A stretch of DNA of 64,000 nucleotides, taken from positions 1 to 64,000 of the forward strand of contig NZ_MZXW01000047.1 in NCBI RefSeq assembly GCF_004123905.1. Direction: 5' to 3'. Each line of letters starts with the position of its first letter. Position 1 is the first letter of the stretch. The translations under genes and the position numbers were made by a program. This DNA is from Bradyrhizobium betae. Lineage in GTDB: Bacteria; Pseudomonadota; Alphaproteobacteria; Rhizobiales; Xanthobacteraceae. The notes under the pieces are model-generated. The model worked only from the letters and a program-made list of their open reading frames with translations, had not been told where the DNA came from and did not search any database. Shown here piece after piece: positions 16,123 through 25,468 of the stretch.

Positions 16123-19100
16123 ACCTGCGTTTCCTCGAACACGCCATGCTGCGGCTTTCCGTCATTGCCCTTGCGCAGCATGGCAAACAGATAGGGGACG
16201 ATGAGCAGGGTCGTCGGCGTCGCAAACAGCAGTCCACCGATCACGGCCCGCGCGAGCGCCGCGTTCTGCTCCTCGCCGGCACCGCCGATCGCCATCGGGA
16301 TCATGCCGACGATCATCGCGGCAGCCGTCATCAGCACTGGCCGCACGCGGGTACGACCGGCGCTCAATGCCGCCTCAAGAGCGGAATGGCCCTTCAACTG
16401 CTGCTCGCGCGCAAACGTCACCAGCAGGATGGAGTTCGCCGATGCGACACCCACGGACATGATCGCGCCCATCAGCGATGGGACATTGAGCGTAGTACCG
16501 GTGATGAACAGCATGGTTACGATGCCGCACAGCGTGGCGGGCAACGCCAGGATGACCACGAAGGGATCACCGAAGCTCTGGTAGTTGACGACCATCAGCA
16601 GATAGACGAGCACTGCCGCGAACACGAGGCCGATGCCAAGATCCCGGAACGAGTCGTTCATGCTCTGGATCTGGCCCAGGACCTGGATGGAGTTGCCGGG
16701 CTTGAGTTGTTTTTGCAGATCGGCGGTGACCTTGCCGATATCGGCTGCGACGCTGCCGAGATCGCGGCCCTGCGCGCTGGCATAGACCTCGTAGACCGGC
16801 TGGACGTTGCTTTGATTGGCGTTGGTCGGCACTGTATCGCGCTTGAACGTCGCGATGTTGCCGAGCATGCCCGGTACCGTCTGGCCACTCGCAGCGAGTG
16901 ACGTGGACACAGGCGTATTGGCCAGCGCATTCAGCGAGTCGATCTTGTATTCCGGCGTCTGCACGGCGAGATAGTAGGGAATGCCCGAGCTCAGATCGGT
17001 CCAGAAATTCGGCGAAACCTGCACCGACGAGCTGAGGCTGACATTGATGTTGGTCGCCACCGTGCTGGCGTTCAGGCCGAGCTGGGCTGCACGGGTCCTG
17101 TCGATATCCGCATAGAACGCCGGACCGTCGATCTCCTGCTGGAGATGGGCATCGACGACACCCGGAATGGCGGCCAGCCGCTTCTGGAGCTTCTTGGCAA
17201 TCTCAAGATTGTCTGCTCCATAGCCGACGGTTCGAAGGTCGATCTGCGCCGGCAGCCCGAAGTTCAGGATCTGCGTGACGATGTCGGCCGCCTGGAAATA
17301 GAACGTGTCCTCGGGGAACGACGCCGGCAGGACCTGACGCAGCTTCTTGATATACTCCGCAGTCGGCCTGTGGCCGTCCCGGAGCGAGACCAGGATGACG
17401 CCGTCGTTGATGCCGATGGTCGAGCCGTCGGCGAAGGCCAAATTGTACGCTCGCGCGGGCAGACCGATATTGTCGACGACGAGCGAGCGATCCTTCTCAG
17501 GAATGACTTCGCGGATCTTGTCTTCGACCTTCTGGAACATGGCTTCGGTCGTCTCGATACGCGTTCCTGCCGGCGCGCGGACATGGAGCTGGATCTGGCC
17601 ACCGTCGATCAAGGGAAAGAAATCCCTTCCTACGAGGCTCAGCATCACGGCGCCCAGGCCGAGCATCAGGATCGCAACAATCGGCACGACGGCGCGGCGT
17701 CGAAGCACCAAGCCGAGAAGCCGGGAATAGCCCTCACGCAGCCGCTCGAAGTTGCGCTCGAAGGCGGAGGACAGGCGCGAGAATAGCCCGGCGGAGACTT
17801 CGCCGTGGACGTGCCGGCGTTCGCCCTTCAGCAGCAACCCAATCGTGATCGGCGTCAGTGTCCGCGACAATCCATAGGACGCAAGCATCGCAAATACGAC
17901 GGCGAGCCCCAGCGGCGCAAACAGGTATTTGGCCGGCCCCTCGAGGAATACCACCGACGTGAATACGCAGCTGATGGCAAGGGTGGACACCAGTGTGGGG
18001 ACCGCGATCTCCGCCGCTCCATGCAAAGTCGCGTCCGCGAGCGACATGCCCTCGGTCCACAGCCGATGGGTGTTCTCGATCGTGACGGTCGAATCGTCGA
18101 CCAGGATTCCGACCGCCAGGGCGAGGCCACCCAGCGTCATCGTGTTCAGCGTCTCCCCGAGGAAGTAGAGCACGACAAGCGACGACAGAATCGCCAGCGG
18201 GATCGAAATCATCACCACCAGGGTGGAGCGCCACGAGCCCAGGAACAGGAGGATCATCAAGGCGGTCAACCCCGCCGCGATCGCCCCCTCCCGGAGCACG
18301 CCGTTCACCGAATTCGTGACGAAGACCGACTGGTCGAATAGCTCAGTTATATTCAGTCCGGGAGGCGCGGCAGCGCGAACGGCGGTCAGCGCCTTCTTCA
18401 CACCGTTGACGACTGCCAGTGTGGAGGCGTTACCGTTCTTGATGATGCTGAGAAGGACCGAGCGACGTCCGTTCTCGCGAACGATGTTCTGCTGCACCAT
18501 CGAACCGTCGCGCACTTGGGCAACGTCCTTCAGCAGGATCGTGGCGCCGTTCGTGAACTTGACCGGAATCTTATTGAGATCGTCGATGGTCGCCGGGGTC
18601 GCGTTGGTGCGTACCGTGTACTGTATGTCTCCCATCTTTGCGGTGCCGGAGGGTAGCGTGAGATTCTGGGTGTTGACCGCGTTGACGATGTCCAGCGGCG
18701 TCAAACCTCGGGACAGGAGCTTGTCGGGATCGATGTCCACCATGACCTGGCGGTACTTTCCGCCGGCCGGCGTCGGTAGGGTGACACCGGGAACCGGCGC
18801 AAGCTGCTGCCGGACACGATAGATGCCGAAGTCGTAGAGATGCTGCTCGTTGAGATTGTCCGAATTCAGGCTGAGCTGCAGCACGGGAACGCTGGACGCA
18901 TTGAACTGCACGACGATCGGCGGCTGGATGCCCGGCGGCATCAACGCACGAATGGAGTTGGTTGCCGAAACGATCTGCGCGATAGCCAGGTCGAGATTGA
19001 CGTCGGGCTGGAAATAGATCTTCTGCACCGATAGGCCGTTGAGGGTCTGAGACTCCATGTTCTTGATGCCGTTGACATTGGCGCTGATGGAATACTGGCT

Positions 19101-19298
19101 ATAGGTACTGACGCGCTGCTCCATCTCCGGCGTGGATAGACCGGTGTACTGCCAGATGACCGTCACCACGGGGATCCGGATCTCCGGGAAGATGTCCGTC
19201 GGCATCGACCACAGCGCCGCACCGCCCAGAAACAGGATCAGTGCCGCTACCACGTAGAAGGTGTGCGGGAACCTCAATGCAAATCGAACAATTCCCAT
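16119..19298 (-). CDS. RND efflux permease (AcrB/HAE1 superfamily)
   Basis: The 1059-residue permease has the twelve-helix RND layout. Helix 1 starts at about residue 14, two large periplasmic loops follow, and helix 4 holds the proton-relay pair Asp-Asp in LALAVGILVDDSTVTIENTH. The closing part GAIMSVGVASANSILLVTFA and RPVLMTAAAMIVGMIPMAIG is standard. It is first in the operon, followed by the adaptor with a 4-bp overlap; the reverse order is more usual. AGGGG precedes ATG 19298. Sequence style suggests multidrug/organic export rather than metal (CzcA) export, with modest certainty. Confidence 0.92.
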   Translation of the reverse strand: MGIVRFALRFPHTFYVVAALILFLGGAALWSMPTDIFPEIRIPVVTVIWQYTGLSTPEMEQRVSTYSQYSISANVNGIKNMESQTLNGLSVQKIYFQPDVNLDLAIAQIVSATNSIRALMPPGIQPPIVVQFNASSVPVLQLSLNSDNLNEQHLYDFGIYRVRQQLAPVPGVTLPTPAGGKYRQVMVDIDPDKLLSRGLTPLDIVNAVNTQNLTLPSGTAKMGDIQYTVRTNATPATIDDLNKIPVKFTNGATILLKDVAQVRDGSMVQQNIVRENGRRSVLLSIIKNGNASTLAVVNGVKKALTAVRAAAPPGLNITELFDQSVFVTNSVNGVLREGAIAAGLTALMILLFLGSWRSTLVVMISIPLAILSSLVVLYFLGETLNTMTLGGLALAVGILVDDSTVTIENTHRLWTEGMSLADATLHGAAEIAVPTLVSTLAISCVFTSVVFLEGPAKYLFAPLGLAVVFAMLASYGLSRTLTPITIGLLLKGERRHVHGEVSAGLFSRLSSAFERNFERLREGYSRLLGLVLRRRAVVPIVAILMLGLGAVMLSLVGRDFFPLIDGGQIQLHVRAPAGTRIETTEAMFQKVEDKIREVIPEKDRSLVVDNIGLPARAYNLAFADGSTIGINDGVILVSLRDGHRPTAEYIKKLRQVLPASFPEDTFYFQAADIVTQILNFGLPAQIDLRTVGYGADNLEIAKKLQKRLAAIPGVVDAHLQQEIDGPAFYADIDRTRAAQLGLNASTVATNINVSLSSSVQVSPNFWTDLSSGIPYYLAVQTPEYKIDSLNALANTPVSTSLAASGQTVPGMLGNIATFKRDTVPTNANQSNVQPVYEVYASAQGRDLGSVAADIGKVTADLQKQLKPGNSIQVLGQIQSMNDSFRDLGIGLVFAAVLVYLLMVVNYQSFGDPFVVILALPATLCGIVTMLFITGTTLNVPSLMGAIMSVGVASANSILLVTFAREQQLKGHSALEAALSAGRTRVRPVLMTAAAMIVGMIPMAIGGAGEEQNAALARAVIGGLLFATPTTLLIVPYLFAMLRKGNDGKPQHGVFEETQV

Positions 19299-19526
19299 TC
19301 TAGACCCCTGCGCCGTTGCCAGTCCTGAAAACGCGACGAGACATGAAGTCGCTCAGGCAGCCCCGCTCAACCAAGTTGGGATTTTGACGCGCGACATGAA
19401 ATGACGAAGTTATCGCGCGACTTCACCTTTTAGTCAGGCTTCGAGCAGCCGTGATTGGCTACCGCTTCCTATCCACTTGGAGATAAGCATGCGCGCACAG
19501 AGCTAGGCACGCGGTGTCCGTGCGCT

Positions 19527-20429
19527 TCACGTGGCCATTGCCTCGCTGCCGGTCCTCGCCGCGAGTATCGTCGCGCGCTTGACTTTGGCGAATGCGCTTG
19601 CCTCGATCTGCCGCACCCGTTCGCTCGAGATCGATAGCTCGCAGCTGAGCTGCTCGAGTGTCATCGGTTGCTCAGCAAGCCGTCTCGCTTCGAACACGCG
19701 CCGCTCACGCCCCGTCAAGACCTCCAGTGCAACGCGCAGGGCCCTTGACCTGCGTGTCGCTTCGTCGTGCTCCACGACGATCTCCTCTGCGTCTGGAGAC
19801 TCATCGACGAGCGTAGCTTCCCATTCCGCCGATCCATCGCCGTCACCAACCCGGGTATGCAGCGAAAGATCGCCACAGAGCCGGCTATCCATCTCAGTCA
19901 CGTCGCGAACGGTCACCTCGAGCTTTTCGGCAATGACCTGCGCCATTTCGGGCGTCAGGGCTGCCGTCTCGCCGGCGAGCTTCCTTATTTCACCCCGCAG
20001 CCGGAAAAAGAGCTTCTTTTGCGCGGCCGTCGTGCCGATCTTGACCAGCGACCATGAGCGCAAGATGTATTCGTGGACGGTCGCTTTGATCCACCAGATC
20101 GCATAGCTCGAAAATCGGGCACCGTGTCCGGGTTCGAAACGTGAGGCGGCAATCACCAGCCCCAAATTGGCTTCCGCGATCAGGTCGGCGATCGGAAGAC
20201 CGTATCCCTTGTAGCCTCGGGCCACCTTCGCAGCGAGACGGAGGTGGCTCGTGACCAACTCGTCAGTCGCGCTTTTGTCGCGCCGCTCCTGCCAACGCCG
20301 CGCGAGCTGCTGCTCTCGGCTGCGCTCGAGCAAATCGAAGCGCTTGATGGCGGAGGAATAGGCGAGAATGCCAGCTGATTGCAGAGCTGGCACTCCGGTG
20401 ACATTGGCGGTGGCATTTTGAGCCTGCAT
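19527..20429 (-). CDS. rpoH: RpoH-type (sigma-32) heat-shock sigma factor
   Basis: The 300-residue protein is a group-3 sigma-70 factor. Region 2 contains ELVTSHLRLAAKVARGYKGY and GLPIADLIAEANLGLVIAAS with RFSSYAIWWIKATVHEYIL. The RpoH box appears as AAQKKLFFRLRGEI, close to the QRKLFFNLR signature. Region 4 ends EQLSCELSISSERVRQIEAS. AGGAGCAGGAA precedes ATG 20429. Alphaproteobacteria often carry several RpoH copies serving heat and oxidative stress; this one is probably an accessory copy, since its neighbours are accessory stress genes. Confidence 0.9.
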   Translation of the reverse strand: MQAQNATANVTGVPALQSAGILAYSSAIKRFDLLERSREQQLARRWQERRDKSATDELVTSHLRLAAKVARGYKGYGLPIADLIAEANLGLVIAASRFEPGHGARFSSYAIWWIKATVHEYILRSWSLVKIGTTAAQKKLFFRLRGEIRKLAGETAALTPEMAQVIAEKLEVTVRDVTEMDSRLCGDLSLHTRVGDGDGSAEWEATLVDESPDAEEIVVEHDEATRRSRALRVALEVLTGRERRVFEARRLAEQPMTLEQLSCELSISSERVRQIEASAFAKVKRATILAARTGSEAMAT

Positions 20430-20496
20430 TTCCTGCTCCTACGTTGAGTCCGGCACCTCGACTGTAGGAAGACCGCGGATGGGGCGGCCACTAAAT

Positions 20497-20565
20497 TGGG
20501 CTTAAGAAATCTGAATTTGGGTTTAACCGGCCGTCGCGCATCTCGCTTGCCGAACCTTAAATCCA
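20497..20565. promoter_or_regulatory. three TGG[GA][CT]TTAA motifs between rpoH and a DUF305 gene
   Basis: TGGGCTTAA (20497-20505) and TGGGTTTAA (20518-20526) lie in the same orientation exactly 21 bp apart. TTAAATCCA (20557-20565) is a third copy in reverse. All fall in the divergent promoter region. Helical spacing and inverted arrangement are typical of a regulator operator, but the protein is unknown. Confidence 0.4.
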
Positions 20566-20653
20566 GTTTTAATTGAGCTGATCGATTCCCCTTGGCATCT
20601 TCAGGCGAAGCAACACGCATTCGTCCGCGTGACACCGACCACATTAGCTTGCC

Positions 20654-21106
20654 ATGGAGTTCGATGTGCCCTTGGTTTCCCGCGGTTTCGTACGCAGACG
20701 CGCTATCTCGCTGGCAACCAGCCTATCGGTCATGGCGACATCCTTCGCCCTCGCGCAGGACCCGAAGCACGGCTCTGAGGACCGTAGGGTGACAGATGCG
20801 GACGAGCAGCAGTTTCTGTTCGAGATCGATCTTGCGATGAGCAACATGAACCGCCGCATGCTGATGACGCCGACCGGCGAAATCGACCGCGATTTCGTCA
20901 ATGTGATGGTCCCTCACCACCAGGGCGCGATCGACATGGCGCGTGCGGAGATCAAGTACGGGCGCAACGACGAACTTCGGCAGCTCGCAAGGCGAATGAT
21001 GAGCGAGCAGAAGGAGGAGATCTCCTCTCTGCGCCACGCGCTGCCGGCCGTCGCCAGGTTGGCGCCGTCGACCGGCGCCGAGATCGCCTCGCACGCACCG
21101 AATTGA
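20654..21106 (+). CDS. DUF305 exported protein, second copy
   Basis: The 150-residue protein has an N-terminal signal (RRRAISLATSLSVMATSFAL, cleaved near ALA-QD). The DUF305 core includes QQFLFEIDLAMSNMNRRM, DRDFVNVMVPHHQGAIDMAR and YGRNDELRQLARRMMSEQKE. It lacks the His/Met-rich tail of the 5399 copy. DUF305 proteins are periplasmic and often copper-linked. The ribosome site before ATG 20654 is weak. It is divergent from rpoH and followed 57 bp later by an AraC regulator on the same strand. Confidence 0.87.
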   Translation: MEFDVPLVSRGFVRRRAISLATSLSVMATSFALAQDPKHGSEDRRVTDADEQQFLFEIDLAMSNMNRRMLMTPTGEIDRDFVNVMVPHHQGAIDMARAEIKYGRNDELRQLARRMMSEQKEEISSLRHALPAVARLAPSTGAEIASHAPN

Positions 21107-21163
21107 CGGCATCTCGCCACACGTGAAGACCTGACAGCATTCGTTATCCCGGAGCGACTCAAG

Positions 21164-21841
21164 ATGTCCGTCCAGACCCACGATCCCCTTCGGCAGTTGT
21201 TCGCGCATTCCGCCCCAAGCGGGAACGAGGCCGGACGTTCAGCTTCCATTGCGAGTGATTACCTTTCGACTCCGCCGTCGGCCCACGCTGAGATGGGGTC
21301 CGGAGATGAAGTCGTTCAGTCGCTGTTTGAGGCCCTTAAGGTCGCTACACACAACAATGATCGTCAATGTATGGAATCGCTTCGGCTCGCGATTGCTGTC
21401 AGGCAGTTTGGTCTGCTGACTGCCGTTGAGGGGAGCGATCGATCCTCTGTTCGCGGCCGCCACGTCCAAGCGCTGCAGAGATGGCGACTCAAACGGGTCA
21501 TTGACTACATCGATGCCGACATGTCCTCGAAGATCAACTCGCGTGATCTGGCTGCGGTCGCAGGACTTAGCCGCATGCACTTTGCCTCTCAATTCCGCGT
21601 AGCCACAGGCCTGCGCCCGCACGAATTCCTGCTGCAGCGGCGTATTCGGCGAGCCGCGGAGTTAATGCGGGACACCACGATGCCGATCATAGAGATCGCG
21701 CTCTCCGTCGGCTTCCAGACCCAAGCGCACTTTACGACGGTATTCAAGCAGTTCACGGGATGCACTCCCAGGAACTGGCGCGTCGGCAATCACATGCTCC
21801 CACGGTCCGAGCTCGAGACGTCCGCCGCAGAGCTTCTGTGA
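21164..21841 (+). CDS. AraC-family transcriptional regulator
   Basis: The 225-residue protein has a C-terminal AraC/XylS double helix-turn-helix at about 112-210 (INSRDLAAVAGLSRMHFASQ, GLRPHEFLLQRRIRRAAELM, IIEIALSVGFQTQAHFTTVF, FTGCTPRNWR). The first ~110 residues show no recognised sensor domain. CGGAGCG precedes ATG 21164. It probably regulates the preceding DUF305 gene or the rpoH region, but the sequence does not decide this. Confidence 0.9.
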   Translation: MSVQTHDPLRQLFAHSAPSGNEAGRSASIASDYLSTPPSAHAEMGSGDEVVQSLFEALKVATHNNDRQCMESLRLAIAVRQFGLLTAVEGSDRSSVRGRHVQALQRWRLKRVIDYIDADMSSKINSRDLAAVAGLSRMHFASQFRVATGLRPHEFLLQRRIRRAAELMRDTTMPIIEIALSVGFQTQAHFTTVFKQFTGCTPRNWRVGNHMLPRSELETSAAELL

Positions 21842-21958
21842 CAGCCCTGCGCGATCTCCGGATATGAACCGGTCGACGACAGTTGAAAGCGGCCTCGCCG
21901 GTTACCGGGCATGCCCTGTAAGATGACCGCTTTGCTGCCGGGCAAAGGGCAAGAGGCG

Positions 21959-22366
21959 TTAGCTCACGGCTTGGTGAACGCCGGACCGCCTCTCGAAGTC
22001 AGGGACATTCACGATCCCTCGGCGGTGGGTTCCGGCACCGATCTTTCTAAGATCATTCCACGCCTCGATCTCGAAGAGTACGCTCTTTGAGTCGACGCTT
22101 TTGACACGCGCAAGCGCGCGTACGCGACCGCCGATCGGCGTGGCCGCCAGATGCCGGATGTCGACCGACATGCCGACACTTACGTAGTCCGGGGGCAGTG
22201 CGGCTGCGATCGCGAGGCCAGCGGCCATTTCCATGTGCAGGATCATCATCGGAGTCGCATAAACTTGCGGCATACCCGGAACGAAGTACCCGACCGTCAT
22301 ATCGGGAGTGACCACAATCGACACGGCCGCAGCCATGCCAATGGCGAGGTTTGTGCTCGGTTCCAT
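21959..22366 (-). CDS. FlK-like hotdog thioesterase
   Basis: The 135-residue protein resembles the fluoroacetyl-CoA thioesterase (FlK) type of hotdog fold: VYATPMMILHMEMAAG, VSVGMSVDIRHLAATPIGGR and GAGTHRRGIVNV. The Thr in ATPMM, Glu in HMEMA and His in RHLAATP align with the FlK catalytic Thr, Glu and His. AGGAG nine bases before ATG 22366 fixes the start. It is last of three minus-strand genes behind the FdhF/YdeP oxidoreductase (40 bp after the PAS-like gene). It presumably hydrolyses a short acyl-CoA; the substrate is unknown. Confidence 0.8.
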   Translation of the reverse strand: MEPSTNLAIGMAAAVSIVVTPDMTVGYFVPGMPQVYATPMMILHMEMAAGLAIAAALPPDYVSVGMSVDIRHLAATPIGGRVRALARVKSVDSKSVLFEIEAWNDLRKIGAGTHRRGIVNVPDFERRSGVHQAVS

Positions 22367-22406
22367 CTGCTTCAACTCCTCTGATCGCACTTCGCTAACT
22401 GGCGCT

Positions 22407-22907
22407 TCAGCTGTCGATCGATGGCGTTGCAATCGCGCGCGCCGCATCTTCGGGCTGGAATGGATCAGTGAACAGCGGATGAGGCGCGAAGAGCAACGCG
22501 ATCAGCAGGTGCGAAACGCCGTCTTCGTTGCCGGCGGCCGGTAACGCCAGCATCACACACTCCCAAATGCCGCCGCGAACGGCCCAGACCGCGTTTTCAG
22601 CGGCCGGTGCCCTCGACATCATCGCCCTCACGCAGATCCGCCGCAGTTGACCGCGGCTCGGCCGCGGCAGCTCTGACAGACGCCGGTTTCGCTGGTTGCC
22701 TCCGCAAAGCATGCCAATCTCTGCGCCCCATCTGGAGATGAGGAAATCTGCACCATGGTCGACCACAGTGACTTCAGCGAGATTGGCCTCGAACGCACCA
22801 AACTCGGCGAGATCGGTTCGCGCATCCGCGCGATCGTCGTAGCGTATGATTCGACCTAGCCATTTGCCGAGGATCCAGACCGACGCCTTGTGCAGCTCGT
22901 TTTGCAT
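22407..22907 (-). CDS. PAS-like (PAS_5-type) protein, unknown role
   Basis: The 166-residue product has the pattern of short PAS_5-type proteins: FLISRWGAEIGMLCGGNQRN then RRLSELP, a basic helix (QLRRICVRAMMSRAP), and a beta strand ending VMLALPAAGNEDGVSHLLI. No output domain is attached. The match is by pattern memory, so moderately sure. Its ATG lies 6 bp after the stop of the FdhF/YdeP gene, so they are co-transcribed. A stand-alone PAS could sense redox or bind a small ligand for the operon. Confidence 0.6.
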   Translation of the reverse strand: MQNELHKASVWILGKWLGRIIRYDDRADARTDLAEFGAFEANLAEVTVVDHGADFLISRWGAEIGMLCGGNQRNRRLSELPRPSRGQLRRICVRAMMSRAPAAENAVWAVRGGIWECVMLALPAAGNEDGVSHLLIALLFAPHPLFTDPFQPEDAARAIATPSIDS

Positions 22908-22913
22908 TGTGCT

Positions 22914-25229
22914 CTAATCCTGATGGGGAGACTCGTCCGTCACGTTGGCGCCGGCCCGCTCGATCCGGACCGGGATGCCCTTGGAAGACGGTGTGAAGCT
23001 GAGGGGATCGTGCTCATAGAGCGGCACCAGCGGATTTGTCTCGGGGTAGTAGGCCGCGCAGCAGCCGTTCGGGAACGAGTATCCGACGACGCGGAAGTTC
23101 CGCACCCGCCGCTCTAGTCCGTCCGTCGACACGGTCACCAGATCGACGCGATCACCGTCCGCGAGCCCGCGCTTGTCCAGCTCTAGCTGATTGAGAAACA
23201 CGATGTCGCGTTGGCCATAGACGCCCCGATAGCGATCGGACATCGAATAGAGCGTGGTATTGTACTGATCATGGCTGCGAATTGTGCTCAGCCAGAGCGT
23301 CTCCGGATGATCGTCGTTCGGATCTTCGCCAAGGCCGTCGAAAACCAGAAAGTTGGCCTTGCCGCTCGGCGTCGCCCAGATGCGCTCGCGCGCGGTTGAG
23401 ACGAGATGGAAACCGCCGGGCACGCGAATTCGCTCGTTGTAGGCCTGGAATATCGGGAGCACGACTTCGATCGCCTCGCGGATACGATTATAGTCGGCGA
23501 CGAAGCCGCCCCAATCGACGACGGAGGATTGCCCTAGAGTCGCCCGGGCCATGCCGGCAACGATCGCAGGCTCACTCAAAAGATGCTCGGAGGCGGGCTG
23601 GTTGCGACCGGCCGACGCGTGCACCATTGACATGGAGTCCTCCACGGTAATGGACTGCGGCCCGGTCGCCTGGATGTCTATCTCCGTGCGGCCAAGGCAG
23701 GGGAGGATCAGGGCGTCGCGCCCATGGATCAGGTGACTGCGGTTGAGTTTGGTCGAGATGTGGACCGTGAGATCGAGCCCCCTGAGGGCATCCTGGGTAA
23801 GCTGCCAATCGGGAATTGCCGCAGCAAAGTTGCCGCCCATCGCGATGAACACTTTCGCGTCGCCGCGAATCATCGCTTCGAGCGCCGTGACGACATTATG
23901 GCCGTGAGCACGAGGTGGCTTGAAACCGAAGTGAAGTTCGAGCCGATCGAGAAAGTCTTCGGCCGGTGTCTCGGTGATGCCGACCGTACGATCTCCCTGC
24001 ACGTTCGAATGGCCGCGGACCGGGCAGATGCCTGCGCCCTCACGGCCGATATGGCCGCGCAGCAGGGCGAGATTGGCCAATTGCTGAACATTCTGCGCGC
24101 CGCGCCGATGCTGGGTGATGCCCATGCCATAGACGATGATCGCGTGCTCGGCTTTCATGTAGACTTGCGCGGCATATTCGATCTCTTCGCGACTGAGCCC
24201 CGAGTAACGCTCGATATCCGTCCAGGGCGTGGCGCTCAGGTCACTCACCAGCTCATCAAGGCCTCGAGTGTGATCACCGATGAAATCCCAGTCCAGAACG
24301 GCCTGCTCACCTCTTGCTCGCGCCGCCGCGTCTTCGTCGACCAGAACCTTCATGAGGCCCTTGATCACCGCGACGTCACCACCGACTCGCACCTGGTAGA
24401 GGCGCGAGCTGATCTGCGTCGAACTCAACGTCGCCATTTCGATCGGGCTCTGCGGGGCCTGAAACCGTTCCAGCGCGCGCTCACGGAACGGATTGAACGA
24501 GATGATCGAAGCCCCACGACGGGCGGCATCGCGCAGATTGGTCATCATGCGCGGGCTGTTGGTCCCGGGGTTCTGGCCAAAAATGAAGATGCAGTCTGCC
24601 TTGTCGAAATCCTCCAGCAGGACCGTCCCCTTGCCCACACCGATGGACTGGGGCAAGCCGACGCTCGTTGCCTCGTGGCACATGTTTGAGCAATCGGGGA
24701 AATTGTTGGTGCCGTATTCCCGCACGAAGAGCTGATAGAGAAAGGCGGCTTCGTTCGAGGTGCGGCCGGAGGTATAGAACTCCGCCATGTCAGGGTCGGG
24801 CAGCGCGTTCAGATGGCGACCGATGATCGAGAACGCCTCGCTCCAGCTCACCGGGAGGTAGCTGTCCGTTGCTCCATCATACGCCATCGGATGGGTGAGG
24901 CGGCCCAGCATTTCGAGATCATAGTCACTCCAGGTGGCAAGTTCGGCCACCGGGTGTTCGGCGAAGAACTCCGGCGTGCAGCGCTTGGCAGTCGCTTCCC
25001 ACGCCACCGCCTTGGCACCATTCTCGCAGAACTCGAATGACGAAGTGTGTTTCGGATCGGGCCAGGCGCACCCGGGACAGTCGAAGCCTGTGGGCTGATT
25101 CATGCGACGGAGCGTGTTCGCCCCCTTGATCGGAATCCGCTGCTCGATCAGGTGCTCGCTGAGGGCCTTGAGAGCACCCCAACCACCGGCCGGATGATGA
25201 TAGGGGTAAATTTCTTTCCGTTCCGACAT
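22914..25229 (-). CDS. FdhF/YdeP-family molybdopterin oxidoreductase
   Basis: The 771-residue protein starts at ATG 25229 (GAGG upstream). It has an N-terminal Cys pattern FDCPGCAWPDP (Cys51, Cys54) and Cys68, fewer than a full bacterial ferredoxin-type site. The molybdopterin domains include CIFIFGQNPGTNSPRMMTNL and GREGAGICPVRGHSNVQGDR. Cys184 in NMCHEATSVG lies where E. coli FdhF has its Mo-binding selenocysteine. The C-terminal MopB domain holds NQLELDKRGLADGDRVDL. The family includes E. coli YdeP, tied to acid resistance, and is often annotated as formate dehydrogenase. No signal peptide, so cytoplasmic. FdhD in this region fits its maturation. Confidence 0.87.
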   Translation of the reverse strand: MSERKEIYPYHHPAGGWGALKALSEHLIEQRIPIKGANTLRRMNQPTGFDCPGCAWPDPKHTSSFEFCENGAKAVAWEATAKRCTPEFFAEHPVAELATWSDYDLEMLGRLTHPMAYDGATDSYLPVSWSEAFSIIGRHLNALPDPDMAEFYTSGRTSNEAAFLYQLFVREYGTNNFPDCSNMCHEATSVGLPQSIGVGKGTVLLEDFDKADCIFIFGQNPGTNSPRMMTNLRDAARRGASIISFNPFRERALERFQAPQSPIEMATLSSTQISSRLYQVRVGGDVAVIKGLMKVLVDEDAAARARGEQAVLDWDFIGDHTRGLDELVSDLSATPWTDIERYSGLSREEIEYAAQVYMKAEHAIIVYGMGITQHRRGAQNVQQLANLALLRGHIGREGAGICPVRGHSNVQGDRTVGITETPAEDFLDRLELHFGFKPPRAHGHNVVTALEAMIRGDAKVFIAMGGNFAAAIPDWQLTQDALRGLDLTVHISTKLNRSHLIHGRDALILPCLGRTEIDIQATGPQSITVEDSMSMVHASAGRNQPASEHLLSEPAIVAGMARATLGQSSVVDWGGFVADYNRIREAIEVVLPIFQAYNERIRVPGGFHLVSTARERIWATPSGKANFLVFDGLGEDPNDDHPETLWLSTIRSHDQYNTTLYSMSDRYRGVYGQRDIVFLNQLELDKRGLADGDRVDLVTVSTDGLERRVRNFRVVGYSFPNGCCAAYYPETNPLVPLYEHDPLSFTPSSKGIPVRIERAGANVTDESPHQD

Positions 25230-25468
25230 CGCGAGAGCCTCTGCGGGTATCGATGCAGAACAACTGCAATTCCGACCGCTGACTTTCTTTCGAGAATGCC
25301 GGTTCATGCCAGCGCGACGAACCGGAAGGTCTGATCACGAAAACGTCGTAGTGCATTCTGGAAAAGCCGACGTCTTCTCCGGATTGGCTCATACCGGCGC
25401 TTTCCCACCTCTAGCGAGAGAGACCGCTATCAACGGCTCTGCAGTGCAACCCTCCTGGAGATGCGATC

